Of a stretch of DNA of 64,000 bases, positions 1 to 8,475 are shown one piece after another. Position 1 is the stretch's first letter. Each line of letters opens with the position of its first letter. This DNA is from HKCCE3408 sp039183205 (GTDB lineage: Bacteria > Pseudomonadota > Alphaproteobacteria > Rhodobacterales > Rhodobacteraceae), in NCBI GenBank assembly GCA_039183205.1, contig JBCDBR010000014.1, positions 24,102 through 88,101 of the forward strand, read 5' to 3'. The translations under genes were made by a program, and so were the position numbers. Below the pieces are notes generated by a model, which was not told the origin of the DNA, did no database searches, and worked only from the letters and a program-made list of their open reading frames with translations.

Positions 1-454
1 CCACATTCATCTGAAAGGCGCGCGGGTTGCCAAATTCGTCAATCATCACCGAATGGTCGATCACCAAATCAACCGGATTGAGCGGATTGATCTTTTTCGC
101 ATCACCGCCCAAGGCCACGATGCCGTCGCGCATGGCTGCCAGATCGACAACCGCGGGAACGCCCGTAAAATCCTGCATCAGCACGCGCGCGGGCCGATAG
201 GCAATTTCGCGCGGGTTTTGACCCCCATTGTCGGCCCATGCGGCAAAAGCCTTGATATCGTCGACCGTGACTGTGGTGCCGTCTTCGAAGCGCAAGAGAT
301 TTTCCAGCACGACTTTCAACGCCGCAGGGAGCCGAGAAAAGTCTCCCAAACCTGCCGCTTGCGCCGCCGGGATCGAATAATACGCATAATGCGCCGTACC
401 AACGGTGAGCGTTTTTCGGGTGGCGGAACTGTCATGACCGACGGTGATGGGCAT
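1..454 (-). CDS. acnA: Aconitate hydratase, N-terminal part (cut by window edge)
   Basis: Reading leftward from an ATG at 454, about 151 residues are visible before the window ends. They match the N-terminus of the AcnA-type [4Fe-4S] aconitase, which converts citrate to isocitrate in the TCA cycle. Recognisable stretches are YYSIPAAQ near the start, LENLLRFEDG, ARVLMQDFTGVPAVVDLAAM and DLVIDHSVMID. The iron-sulphur cysteines and the swivel domain lie outside the window. It is divergent from ccmA, with about 300 bp between them. The family call is secure from these motifs; only the C-terminal three quarters cannot be checked. Confidence 0.93.
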   Translation of the reverse strand, partial: MPITVGHDSSATRKTLTVGTAHYAYYSIPAAQAAGLGDFSRLPAALKVVLENLLRFEDGTTVTVDDIKAFAAWADNGGQNPREIAYRPARVLMQDFTGVPAVVDLAAMRDGIVALGGDAKKINPLNPVDLVIDHSVMIDEFGNPRAFQMNV

Positions 455-760
455 CTTGGGGCTCCCTCAGAACAGGTGGCTATAAATGCGGGGTGCGCGG
501 TGCCATGGCCGAGCGGGCCGAACACGGCGGCGCGATGTCGCTAAGTGCTAACGTATATGCATTTATGACGCGATCAACGCCGCCGAACGGCGCGCGCTGC
601 GGTCAAAGCCGTCGGTGCGCCCGCATATGTGCAGGCAAATGCGCAACGGCGCCGCGTCCTGGCCATGCCTTAGCCCTCAGCATGGCTGCACCCGGATTTG
701 AGGCAATTGCGATGGGCCATGCCCCTTGGCGGACCCAGCTTCGCGCGCTAGGGCTATGAT
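455..760. other. Divergent intergenic region acnA/ccmA
   Basis: This 306 bp gap separates the divergent acnA and ccmA genes and must hold promoters for both. The short reading frames here are not protein-like. An A/T-richer patch lies around 541-570, but I cannot define -35/-10 elements or an operator with confidence. Confidence 0.5.
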
Positions 761-1387
761 ATGACACTGAAAGTCACCGATCTGAGCGTGGGCCGTGGCG
801 GTATACGGCTTCTGTCCGGCGTGAATTTCGCGCTCGTGCCCGGTCAAGCCTTGGTTTTGCGCGGACCAAACGGGTCGGGAAAAACCAGCTTACTCCGGTG
901 TCTGGCCGGGCTCACCCCGCCTTTGGCCGGTCGGATCGAGATGGCCGAAGATGCCATTGCGCTGGCAGGCCATGCCGATGGGATCAAGGCACAGTTGAGC
1001 GTCGCGGAGAATTTGCAGTTTTGGGCGGCGATGTTCGGCAGCGCCAATATTCGCCCAGCATTGGAGGCCTTTGATCTCATCCCTCTGGCCACGCGGCGCG
1101 CCGGGGAATTATCCGCCGGACAAAAACGCCGGGTCTCGCTGGCGCGACTTTTGGTGACGGGTCGGCCGATCTGGTGCCTCGATGAGCCCACCGTGTCGCT
1201 CGATACGGAAAACGTTGCCCGTTTTGCCGCCGCCGTCACGGCGCATCTGGCCACAGGCGGCAGCGCGATCCTGGCCACTCACATCGATCTGGGAATTGCG
1301 GCAGAAACCTTGGATATCCGCCAATTCGCCACCCCCAGGGAGGCCCAGCAAAACACCGACCCCTTTGCCTGGGACGCGGCGCAATGA
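761..1387 (+). CDS. ccmA: Haem exporter ATP-binding protein CcmA
   Basis: The 208-aa ABC ATPase subunit of the CcmABCD complex, which drives release of holo-CcmE during cytochrome c maturation at the inner membrane. The Walker A motif is GPNGSGKT (around residue 36), the signature is ELSAGQKRR, and the Walker B/D-loop region is IWCLDEPTVSLD. The length is normal for CcmA. It starts a five-gene ccm operon and overlaps ccmB by 4 bp (ATGA), so the two are translationally coupled. CcmE, F, H and I are not in the window and must be encoded elsewhere. Confidence 0.95.
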   Translation: MTLKVTDLSVGRGGIRLLSGVNFALVPGQALVLRGPNGSGKTSLLRCLAGLTPPLAGRIEMAEDAIALAGHADGIKAQLSVAENLQFWAAMFGSANIRPALEAFDLIPLATRRAGELSAGQKRRVSLARLLVTGRPIWCLDEPTVSLDTENVARFAAAVTAHLATGGSAILATHIDLGIAAETLDIRQFATPREAQQNTDPFAWDAAQ

Positions 1388-2040
1388 AGGCGGTGATCGC
1401 CCGCGATCTTCGCTTGGCCTTTCGCGCGGGCGGTGGCTTTGGTCTGGCATTGGCGTTTTTTCTGATCGCTGTCACGTTGGTGCCGTTCGGTGTCGGTCCC
1501 GATACCGACACGTTGCGAACCATCGCACCCGGTATCCTCTGGCTCGGCGCGCTTTTGGCCTGTTTGCTCTCGCTCGACCGGATTTTCCAGCTCGATTGGG
1601 AAGATGGCACGCTGGATGCGCTGGCCACTGCGCCCCTGCCCTTCGAGGCCCTGGCCTTTGCCAAGGCCGCCGCCCATTGGCTGACCACAGGCCTGCCCTT
1701 GGTCTTAGCAGCCCCAGTGCTCGCTGTGATGCTGAACCTGGCACCGGCGGCGTTCCCATGGCTGATCGGATCGCTCTTGGCTGGCACGCCCGCGCTTTCG
1801 GCGCTTGGCACCTTTGGCGCGGCACTCACGGTCGGTGTGAAACGCGGCGGACTTTTGATGTCGCTTTTGGTTCTACCGCTTTATGTGCCGACCTTGCTCT
1901 TTGGCGCCCTGACCGTCACGCGCGCCATGGGCGGGTTTGATGCGCTCACGCCGCTGGCGTTTTTGGCCGGGCTGACGCTGGCCACGCTGGCAGTCATGCC
2001 ATTTGCCGCCGCAGGCGCGTTGCGGGTCAATTTGCGCTAG
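1384..2040 (+). CDS. ccmB: Haem exporter permease CcmB
   Basis: A 218-aa polytopic membrane protein with about six hydrophobic segments, starting with the cytoplasmic MKAVIARDLRLAFRAGGG typical of CcmB. It contains the conserved DGTLDALATAPLP region near residues 76-88. It is the membrane partner of CcmA in the haem-handling ABC complex of system I cytochrome c biogenesis. The start overlaps the ccmA stop by 4 bp. Family membership is clear from sequence and from its place in the ccmABCDG order. Confidence 0.95.
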   Translation: MKAVIARDLRLAFRAGGGFGLALAFFLIAVTLVPFGVGPDTDTLRTIAPGILWLGALLACLLSLDRIFQLDWEDGTLDALATAPLPFEALAFAKAAAHWLTTGLPLVLAAPVLAVMLNLAPAAFPWLIGSLLAGTPALSALGTFGAALTVGVKRGGLLMSLLVLPLYVPTLLFGALTVTRAMGGFDALTPLAFLAGLTLATLAVMPFAAAGALRVNLR

Positions 2041-2110
2041 CGCCGCCCGCGTCAATCCGCGCCGCGTTGGCGTGTTGTGGGCTGCGCATCGTCGCCTTAC
2101 ATTCCGCGCC

Positions 2111-2842
2111 ATGGCATCGATCTGGGAATATGCGAACCCGCGCAAATTCATGACCACGTCCGAAGTGGTCCTGCCATGGACCGTGGGCATCGCCGCGATT
2201 GCCACGATCGGGGGGCTGATTTGGGGGTTCTTTTTCACGCCCGACGATTTCCGCCAGGGCGCCACCGTCAAGATCATTTATCTCCATGTGCCGACTGCCG
2301 TGATGGCCATCAATGCCTGGCTGATGATGCTGGTCGCCTCGCTGATTTGGCTAATCCGGCGCCATCATGTCAGCGCGCTTGCCGCCAAGGCCGCCGCACC
2401 TGTGGGAGCATTTTTCACCGCGATTGCGCTTTTTACCGGGGCGGTTTGGGGTCAACCGATCTGGGGCACATGGTGGGAATGGGATCCGCGACTGACGTCG
2501 TTTCTGATCCTATTTCTGTTCTACCTTGGCTATATCGCGATGTGGGAGGCGGTCGAAAACCCCGATACGGCGGCGGATCTGACCACGATCTTGTGCATCG
2601 TGGGCTCGGTCTTTGCGATCATCTCCCGCTATGCACTCGACTTTTGGAACCAAGGCCTGCACCAAGATCGCTTTGCACTTTTCGATGGTGAAAGCGATGT
2701 ATCGCCTGTATTCGCCTGGCCGCTGGTAACCTGCCTCACGGGTTTTGGGTTCCTGTTCGTGGCCCTGGTTCTCTACCGCACCCGGACAGAGATCCGCGCC
2801 CGCCGGCTGCATGCGCTTCTGGCGCAAGAAAGGCTCAGTTGA
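2111..2842 (+). CDS. ccmC: Haem lyase/exporter subunit CcmC
   Basis: A 243-aa multi-spanning protein that presents haem to the chaperone CcmE. The tryptophan-rich haem-binding motif WGTWWEWDPRLTS is present (about residues 120-132), with conserved histidines in the flanking periplasmic segments. The ATG at 2111 (MASIWEYANPRKF) is preferred because upstream in-frame codons from 2003 translate to non-homologous sequence. A 70 bp gap follows ccmB. The stop codon overlaps the ccmD start (TGATG). Confidence 0.95.
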   Translation: MASIWEYANPRKFMTTSEVVLPWTVGIAAIATIGGLIWGFFFTPDDFRQGATVKIIYLHVPTAVMAINAWLMMLVASLIWLIRRHHVSALAAKAAAPVGAFFTAIALFTGAVWGQPIWGTWWEWDPRLTSFLILFLFYLGYIAMWEAVENPDTAADLTTILCIVGSVFAIISRYALDFWNQGLHQDRFALFDGESDVSPVFAWPLVTCLTGFGFLFVALVLYRTRTEIRARRLHALLAQERLS

Positions 2843-2994
2843 TGCCCGATCTTGGCCCCTACACATTCGAGGTCCTGCTGGCCTATGGCGGCGCGCTCGG
2901 CATGCTCTTTGTTCTTTTGGCGCTGTCGATTTGGCGATCCCGACGGACGCAACGCCGCCTCACGGAGGTCGAAGAGCGCCGGGGGCGGCTGTGA
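2842..2994 (+). CDS. ccmD: Haem exporter small subunit CcmD
   Basis: A 50-aa single-pass membrane protein. A short N-terminus (MPDLGPYTFEVLLAYGGALG) leads into one hydrophobic helix, then a basic, charged tail rich in Arg and Glu, the classic CcmD layout. CcmD is needed to release holo-CcmE from CcmABC. Its ATG overlaps the ccmC stop and its TGA overlaps the GTG start of ccmG, so it is coupled on both sides. The gene is easily missed because it is so short; position and topology make the call firm. Confidence 0.9.
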   Translation: MPDLGPYTFEVLLAYGGALGMLFVLLALSIWRSRRTQRRLTEVEERRGRL

Positions 2995-3578
2995 GGTTCA
3001 ATTGGCTCATGCTGATCCCGCTTTTTGCCACGGCGGGGTTTTTCGCCCTTGCCGGAATGCGCCTGGCCTCAAATGCCGACGATCTTCAACATGGCGTCGA
3101 TACCGCGTCTTTGCCGTCCGCCCAGGAGGGCCAATTGGCGCCAGAACTGGATCTGTCCCCACTCGGCCAAACCGCGTTGCTGGTCCAAGACGATCTCGCG
3201 ATCGGGGAATTGGTGGTCGTGAACTTCTGGGCGTCCTGGTGCCCGCCCTGCCGGGCCGAACATCCGACCCTGACCGCGCTGGCGGAGGCCGGCGTGCCGC
3301 TTTATGGCGTCAATTACCGCGACCGGGTCGACCAGGCGCTCTCGTTTCTTGATGAATTGGGCAATCCCTATGCGCGGCTGGGCCGAGATGAGCTGGCCCA
3401 TAACGGCCGCGATTGGGGCGTGGTGGCGATGCCAGAGACCTATTTCATCGATGGCAACGGCACGGTGGTCCTGCATTTCCGCGGCCCCGTTCTTGCCCGC
3501 AGCCTCGATCAACAGATCAGGCCTGCGCTCGCCGCGGCGGGCTTCATCTTGCCCGATCTCAGCGGGGCTGGCGGCTAA
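2991..3578 (+). CDS. ccmG: Thiol:disulfide interchange protein CcmG/DsbE
   Basis: A 195-aa membrane-anchored thioredoxin-like protein that keeps apocytochrome c or its CcmH partner reduced in the periplasm. It has an N-terminal transmembrane anchor (about residues 5-22) followed by a TlpA/DsbE-type domain. The active site is FWASWCPPCRAEHP, and the cis-proline loop is VVAMPETYFID. I chose the GTG at 2991 because it overlaps the ccmD stop (GTGA); an ATG at 3009 is an alternative. It is the last gene of the ccm operon here. Confidence 0.93.
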   Translation: MRFNWLMLIPLFATAGFFALAGMRLASNADDLQHGVDTASLPSAQEGQLAPELDLSPLGQTALLVQDDLAIGELVVVNFWASWCPPCRAEHPTLTALAEAGVPLYGVNYRDRVDQALSFLDELGNPYARLGRDELAHNGRDWGVVAMPETYFIDGNGTVVLHFRGPVLARSLDQQIRPALAAAGFILPDLSGAGG

Positions 3579-3684
3579 AGACCTGCGGGATGGCGGGTGG
3601 GGCGATGCCCGCAAGGGCGAGCGGCCCCGACATCCTGCTGCATGCCGCGCGCATCTCGACACAGCGAGGAACGGCCGATAGATT

Positions 3685-4572
3685 TTGGCCAAGGGTTTCA
3701 AAGGCTATCTGATCTTGCGTCCTCTCTTATCCACACTCCTCATCTTCGCCATTGCCACGCCTCTGGCCGCGCAGGACGCCTTGGATGATTTTGAATGGAC
3801 CCAAGTGCAATTCACGCCCTTTGAGCCCAGCGATATGGGCTTGGCACTCCTTTTCGGTCTGCCACAAAGCGATTGGATCCTCCTCCATGCTAGCTGTCTG
3901 TCGCCCGCGCCCGGACAATCGACGATCCGCGCCAGCGTCTCCGCCGATCCCGGCACGGCCATCGAAGGCCAACCGGTCTGGGTGGAATTTGACGGTCTTA
4001 CGAACGCTCTACCGGTCATTGGCGGCCAGGCTGTCGGCATCGGTGCCGAGATCGGTATCACCGGCGCGATGATCGAGACGGACACAAACGGGCCATTGTG
4101 GGACCATCTGGCAACAACCGATACAATCCGCTACCGGATCCGCGGCCAGCAAAACTGGGTCGAGCTTCCCGGCGCACCGGACGAAATCACGGCCTTCCGA
4201 TCGAATTGCCTCAGCCTGTCCGGGGCCGCGCCGCGCACCCCACCAGCCGCGTCAGAACCTGGCCCGACACACGTCCCAACTTGCGCCGATCTTCCCGGCC
4301 TCGTCTCCACCGAAACCGGCGACGCGCAAGAGATTGCCGTCATAAACGACAGCGCATTCACGGCTCGGGTGATTTGGCTCGACCCGACCGGCAACCAGAT
4401 CGATGTCGGCGTGCTTGCACCCGGTCAAACAGCGTCGCTTGGCAGCGATAAGGGGCATATTTGGGTGATCGCGAATGCGGCCGGCGTATGCCAATCCGTG
4501 CATGAGGCGCGCGCACCGGAGATACGGATCGCCGATCCGGCCGACAATGCGGCCACATCACCGGAAAACTAG
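3685..4572 (+). CDS. Secreted protein with C-terminal VHL-beta-like domain
   Basis: A 295-aa protein, probably starting at TTG 3685. A hydrophobic N-terminal segment ends near AIATPLAAQD, consistent with a Sec signal peptide. The middle part (about 35-170) is unrecognised and has paired cysteines. Residues about 200-275 (AVINDSAFTARVIWLD, then G..VGVLAPGQTASL and GHIWVIANAAGVC) match the beta-domain pattern of von Hippel-Lindau-like proteins seen in bacteria: N-S..V..WLD, L.PGQ, H.W.V and G.C. That assignment is from memory of the family pattern. It follows the ccm operon by about 100 bp and may be transcribed separately. Function is unknown. Confidence 0.72.
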   Translation: MAKGFKGYLILRPLLSTLLIFAIATPLAAQDALDDFEWTQVQFTPFEPSDMGLALLFGLPQSDWILLHASCLSPAPGQSTIRASVSADPGTAIEGQPVWVEFDGLTNALPVIGGQAVGIGAEIGITGAMIETDTNGPLWDHLATTDTIRYRIRGQQNWVELPGAPDEITAFRSNCLSLSGAAPRTPPAASEPGPTHVPTCADLPGLVSTETGDAQEIAVINDSAFTARVIWLDPTGNQIDVGVLAPGQTASLGSDKGHIWVIANAAGVCQSVHEARAPEIRIADPADNAATSPEN

Positions 4573-4582
4573 GCACTTCCGG
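4561..4582. terminator. Weak hairpin between convergent genes
   Basis: A six-base-pair inverted repeat (CCGGAA...TTCCGG) with a 10-nt loop containing the stop codon of the VHL-like gene. It lies between two convergent genes. There is no T-run, so a terminator role is only inferred. Confidence 0.25.
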
Positions 4583-4584
4583 CG

Positions 4585-4986
4585 CTAATCGCTACCGCTG
4601 ACCCGACTGGCCTTCTTGCGCACAAGCACGCTGCGCAAATCGTGCATCGCCAACAACAGCGCGTCGGTCGTCTCATCCAGCGCGTCCGTACTGGCCCGCG
4701 ATTGCGCCCATTGCGCGGTCAAATTCAGCTGCTCAATGCAGGTCGTGGGAATGGCAGCATCGCGGCGGGCCAGCACCTGCTGACGGTCATCAAGCCAGGC
4801 TGCAATTGCGGCGCGATCGGCATCGGTCAAGCTGACCTCACCATGCGCACGGATATTTCCGTTCTTGGCGTTGACCGCCGCAATCTCCGTCATTTCAAGG
4901 CGTTTGTGGCGGGTCTCGGATTCGACCCGAAACACCGCCGCGCCATTGTCACGAATGCGAAAATAGTATTCCGGAATTTCGGCCAT
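4585..4986 (-). CDS. Hypothetical cytosolic protein
   Basis: A 133-aa acidic/basic mixed protein without signal peptide or membrane segment. The N-terminus (MAEIPEYYFRIRDNGAAVFRV) and the following KRLEMTEIAAVNAKNGNIRAHG read like a small beta-rich domain. The second half is helical (ADRAAIAAWLDDRQQVLARR and onwards). I do not recognise a named family. Codon use matches the neighbours, and it is convergent with the upstream secreted-protein gene. The next gene upstream on the same strand is the methyltransferase, which ends about 50 bp before this start. Confidence 0.75.
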   Translation of the reverse strand: MAEIPEYYFRIRDNGAAVFRVESETRHKRLEMTEIAAVNAKNGNIRAHGEVSLTDADRAAIAAWLDDRQQVLARRDAAIPTTCIEQLNLTAQWAQSRASTDALDETTDALLLAMHDLRSVLVRKKASRVSGSD

Positions 4987-5033
4987 GGCCCCCCTCTTTG
5001 TCGGGGCAGCCTAGTGGAGGCGCGCCGAAAAAG

Positions 5034-5660
5034 TCAAAGCTTGCGCGCCACGATGTATTGGTTCCGCCCGCCGGTGGGATAACTGTCGCTTTCGATCACC
5101 TCAAATCCGGCCTGGGCGATCATCGCCTCCAAAGCGTCGGGGCTAAATTTGCGTAAATACGGCGCCTTCCCGATCCATTGCATGACGCTGATGACCAAGG
5201 ATATCGGGCCAAGACGCCCTTTAAGGCACGGCGATTTCGAGATAAAGAGCCCGCCCGGCCGCAGATGCGCCGCGATCCTGTCCAACTGGCTTTCCAAATC
5301 GGGCAGCAAATGCAGCAGATTGAAGGCCAGGATCGTGTCAAAAGGACCCGTGCCCAAGGCCGGATTGCCTAACGCGCCCTCAACGACCGTCAGCCCCGGG
5401 ATCGACGCTGCAAAGGCCTTGTCGCGCCCGATCGCGGTCATGCCCGCAGAATAATCGCTTGAGATATATTGCGCGACCATTGGCGCCAGGCGCAACGCGG
5501 TCGAGGATGTGCCCGCACCCAGTTCCAAAACGGTGTCTTCGGACGATAAATACGTCTGGGTACGCTGCAGCGTGGCCTCATAAGCCGCCGGATCGGCAAT
5601 GGCCTGGCGCGCATAGCGCTGCGAGAGTTTGGACCAGAATTCAGGTTTGGTTTGCGTCAT
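5034..5660 (-). CDS. Class I SAM-dependent methyltransferase
   Basis: A 208-aa Rossmann-fold methyltransferase. Motif I is VLELGAGTSSTALRLAP (SAM-binding glycine loop). It is followed by the acidic and aliphatic strand segment FDTILAFNLLHLLPD and then HLRPGGLFISKSPCL. The substrate cannot be predicted. The start MTQTKPEFWSKLSQRYARQA at 5660 fits the family better than upstream ATGs at 5669 or 5720. The gene is divergent from a LysR regulator, and the shared intergenic region holds a strong inverted repeat, so LysR control is likely. Confidence 0.88.
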   Translation of the reverse strand: MTQTKPEFWSKLSQRYARQAIADPAAYEATLQRTQTYLSSEDTVLELGAGTSSTALRLAPMVAQYISSDYSAGMTAIGRDKAFAASIPGLTVVEGALGNPALGTGPFDTILAFNLLHLLPDLESQLDRIAAHLRPGGLFISKSPCLKGRLGPISLVISVMQWIGKAPYLRKFSPDALEAMIAQAGFEVIESDSYPTGGRNQYIVARKL

Positions 5661-5720
5661 CGTTATCATTCTTTCCGCCGCATCTGTTTTGCATCTGAGG
5701 GCCTCATATGACGGGACCAC

Positions 5721-5767
5721 TGCAAATGTAATTGCATATTTTCACATCAGATATATGCATATTTGCA
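5721..5767. promoter_or_regulatory. Inverted-repeat operator in methyltransferase/lysR divergent region
   Basis: An A/T-rich island in GC-rich DNA. The left arm reads TGCAAAT (5721-5727) then TGCATAT (5733-5739). The right arm, on the complement, reads TGCAAAT (ending at 5767) followed directly by ATGCATAT. This dyad of two half-sites lies between divergent genes, one of which is a LysR gene, and is the classic place for LysR autoregulation. The right arm touches the lysR start codon. Confidence 0.6.
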
Positions 5768-6681
5768 TGAATTGGAACGCGCTGCACGTCGACTGGAACC
5801 ATCTGCGTGCGTTTCTCGCAACCGCCGAAGAAGGCTCGCTTTCGGCGGCGGCGCGTGCGCTCGGCCAGACCCAGCCCACCCTTGGCCGCCAGGTTGCGGC
5901 ACTTGAGCACAGCCTGGGCGTGACACTGTTTGAACGCCTCGGCCGAAGGCTCGCGCTGACCGAAGCCGGTCGCGCGCTTTTGGCCCATGTGCGCGCCATG
6001 GGCCACGCGGCCGAACATGTCGCGTTGACCGCGGCGGGGCAAAGCGATGCCGTGGCGGGCAAGGTTCGCATTTCGGCCTCCGATGCGGTCTGCGCTTATC
6101 AATTGCCCAACATCTTGTTGGGTCTGCGCGCTGCTGCGCCCAGCATCGAATTGCAGATCGTCGCGGATAACCAGATCTCCGACATCCTTCGGCGCGAAGC
6201 GGACATCGCTATTCGACATGTCGCGCCAAACGAGCCCGAATTGATCGCCCGACGTCTGCCGAACGGATATGGACGGTTCTATGCCGCAACCTCATGGCTC
6301 GCGAAAAACCGGCCGCCGCGCAAAATCGCAGATCTGGCCGAAGCGGCCTTGGTCGGCGCGGATCGGGCTGAGGTGATGCAACAGCAATTGGCCAAACGCG
6401 GGGTCGACGTGGCGCCGCTTTTCACCCCGATCTGGTCGCGGAACGGCACCGCGATGTGGGAATTGGTCAAGGCTGGGCATGGATTGGGGCTGATGTCGGA
6501 TGCAATCGCGGCAGAAACGCCGGGGGTCCAGGCCATCGATATCGACGGGATCGACGGGATCGAGATCCCGACCTGGCTGATAACCCACCGCGAATTGCGC
6601 ACAGCACGGCGCATTCGCGTGGTCTTCGATTATTTGGCCACGACCTTTACCGCCAAGCCTCATGCCGCACCCGCGACCTAG
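5767..6681 (+). CDS. LysR-family transcriptional regulator
   Basis: A 304-aa LysR regulator. The N-terminal winged helix (about 10-68) has the typical LRAFLATAEEGSLSAAARAL and QPTLGRQVAALEHSLGVTLFER sequence. The effector domain (about 95-295) has the periplasmic-binding fold of the family. The ATG at 5767 gives the standard distance to the helix-turn-helix; an ATG at 5755 is possible. Because it is divergent from a methyltransferase with an inverted repeat between, it probably controls that gene and itself. The inducer is unknown. Confidence 0.92.
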   Translation: MNWNALHVDWNHLRAFLATAEEGSLSAAARALGQTQPTLGRQVAALEHSLGVTLFERLGRRLALTEAGRALLAHVRAMGHAAEHVALTAAGQSDAVAGKVRISASDAVCAYQLPNILLGLRAAAPSIELQIVADNQISDILRREADIAIRHVAPNEPELIARRLPNGYGRFYAATSWLAKNRPPRKIADLAEAALVGADRAEVMQQQLAKRGVDVAPLFTPIWSRNGTAMWELVKAGHGLGLMSDAIAAETPGVQAIDIDGIDGIEIPTWLITHRELRTARRIRVVFDYLATTFTAKPHAAPAT

Positions 6682-6747
6682 TGGCGATGCCGGGCCATTG
6701 TTCCTTGGCGTGTGTCGCTGACCCGCGGATGCCGCGCGTCGCCGACG

Positions 6748-6767
6748 GCCCCCGCGCATGCGGGGGC
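6748..6767. terminator. Hairpin between convergent lysR and aminotransferase genes
   Basis: A perfect 8-bp stem GCCCCCGC/GCGGGGGC with a GCAT loop sits in the 108 bp between two convergent stop codons. There is no T-run on either side, so it may be a bidirectional stabiliser or a weak terminator. Confidence 0.4.
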
Positions 6768-6789
6768 ACCGAGGCGGCGCGCGCCCCGG

Positions 6790-7992
6790 TCAACGCAGCC
6801 CGGCGCAGAACCTCTGGATACGTGTCATAGCTTCGTCCAGCAACGCATCCGAGGTCGCATAGCTGATGCGGAAATTCGGACTGAGCCCAAAGGCGCCGCC
6901 AAAGACCACCGCCACGCCCTCTTCTTCCAACAGCGCTGTGGCAAAGGCCTCATCATCGGCGATGACCGCGCCGCCGGCGCTTGTCTTGCCCAGGCAACCC
7001 GAAATGGACGGATAGACGTAAAACGCCCCGTCGGGCCGCGCGCAACTGATGCCATCGGCGGCGTTGAGCGCGGCCACGACACGATCCCTGCGCCGCTTAA
7101 AGGCTTCGGTGAACGCGTCCAGAAAATCCATCGGGCCGGTCAGCGCCGCCACTGCGGCCCACTGGCTGATCGAACAGGGGTTCGAGGTCGATTGCGATTG
7201 GACCTTTCGCATCGCGGCGATCAGCGTCTTTGGACCGCCAGCATAGCCGATGCGCCACCCTGTCATCGAAAAGGCCTTGGAGACTCCATTGGTGGTCAAT
7301 GTACGGTCGTAGAGCCCGGGCTCGATCTGCGCCGGGGTCGCGAAGACAAAACCGTCATAGACCAGGTGTTCATACATATCATCCGACATGATCCAAACAT
7401 GCCGATGACGCATCAGCACATCGGTCAGACCGCGCAGCGCGTCGCCGTCATAGCCCGCGCCGGTCGGATTTGACGGCGAATTGAAGATCAGCCATTTGGT
7501 CCGGGGCGTAATCGCCGCTTCAAGCGCCTCCGGCGTGATGCGAAAGCCGTTCTCCATCGCCCCTTCGACGATGACAGGTGTGCCTCCGGCCAATTTCACC
7601 ATATCGGGATAGCTGACCCAATAGGGCGCCGGAATGATCACCTCATCGCCGGGATTGAGCGTCGCCATCAGCGCATTGTACAAAACCTGCTTGCCACCGG
7701 AGGAGACACTGATCTGGCTCGGCTCATACGTGAGCCCGTTTTCACGCGCAAATTTGTCGATAATCGCGGCCTTCAGCTCCGGGATACCATCAACAATCGT
7801 GTATTTCGTCTTGCCCGCATCGATCGCGGCACGCGCGGCGTCCTTGATATGGTCGGGCGTGTCGAAATCAGGCTCACCCGCGCCCAGCCCGATCACATCG
7901 GCGCCGTTTGCCTTCAATTCTGCGGCCAAATTCGACACAGCGATTGTGGGCGACGGCTTTACCCGATCCAAGGTCGCGGACAGAAAGGTCAT
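6790..7992 (-). CDS. aspB: Aspartate-type (class I) aminotransferase
   Basis: A 400-aa PLP-dependent fold-type I aminotransferase, typical length for the AspB/AspC-like enzymes that swap amino groups between aspartate (or prephenate) and 2-oxoglutarate. Visible motifs are GAGEPDFDTPDHIKDAA near the start, the FNSPSNPTGAGYD loop, the PLP lysine in GVSKAFSMTGWRIGYAGGPK, and the C-terminal arginine in FRISYATSD. The ATG at 7992 (MTFLSATLDRVKPSPT) is the family start; codons further upstream are non-homologous. It is divergent from the XRE gene, 93 bp away. Confidence 0.93.
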   Translation of the reverse strand: MTFLSATLDRVKPSPTIAVSNLAAELKANGADVIGLGAGEPDFDTPDHIKDAARAAIDAGKTKYTIVDGIPELKAAIIDKFARENGLTYEPSQISVSSGGKQVLYNALMATLNPGDEVIIPAPYWVSYPDMVKLAGGTPVIVEGAMENGFRITPEALEAAITPRTKWLIFNSPSNPTGAGYDGDALRGLTDVLMRHRHVWIMSDDMYEHLVYDGFVFATPAQIEPGLYDRTLTTNGVSKAFSMTGWRIGYAGGPKTLIAAMRKVQSQSTSNPCSISQWAAVAALTGPMDFLDAFTEAFKRRRDRVVAALNAADGISCARPDGAFYVYPSISGCLGKTSAGGAVIADDEAFATALLEEEGVAVVFGGAFGLSPNFRISYATSDALLDEAMTRIQRFCAGLR

Positions 7993-8085
7993 AGGTGGCG
8001 GGCTCCGGGGCTGAGACAGTTTACATCGTTCCGCCTGAGCCATAGGCTTGGCTGATGCGCGGGGCAAGGCAAGGACAGCAAAAAC

Positions 8086-8475
8086 ATGACGGAAATGGCA
8101 TGGTTCACGGACGAGAATTCGACCTTTGGCGATCGGCTGGCAGCCGCGCGGGATAGCGCAGGCCTTAGCCAAAGCGAACTTGCCCGCCGCGCCGGCGTCC
8201 GGGTCAGCTCAATCCGGTCTTGGGAAAACGATCAAAGCGAGCCGCGGGCCAATACGCTGCAACGCGTGTCCGGGATCCTAGGGGTCTCTTTGATGTGGCT
8301 TTTGGCCGGCGAAGGCGACGGCGTGCTGAGCGTCGTCGAAGAAACCCCCGATGATCTCCGCGACGTCTTGTTGGAGATCCGCGCATTGCGCACCGATCAT
8401 GCCCGCATCGCAGAGCGCTTGGGCCGGCTCGAAAAACGCCTGCGCCTGTCTATGAGCCCGCGCGAGGATGCATGA
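8086..8475 (+). CDS. XRE-family helix-turn-helix regulator
   Basis: A 129-aa DNA-binding protein. A Cro/CI-type HTH covers about residues 13-68: FGDRLAAARDSAGLSQSELA, then RRAGVRVSSIRSWENDQSEP. It is followed by LGVSLMWLLAGEG and a C-terminal helical tail (about 88-125) that looks like a coiled coil for dimerisation. It overlaps sdhE by 4 bp (ATGA), so the two are co-translated. The target is unknown. Confidence 0.9.
   Translation: MTEMAWFTDENSTFGDRLAAARDSAGLSQSELARRAGVRVSSIRSWENDQSEPRANTLQRVSGILGVSLMWLLAGEGDGVLSVVEETPDDLRDVLLEIRALRTDHARIAERLGRLEKRLRLSMSPREDA

Noticed and set aside
493..759. An 88-codon frame between acnA and ccmA
   Set aside because: It is Ala/Arg/Cys-rich without domain pattern and sits in the expected promoter region.
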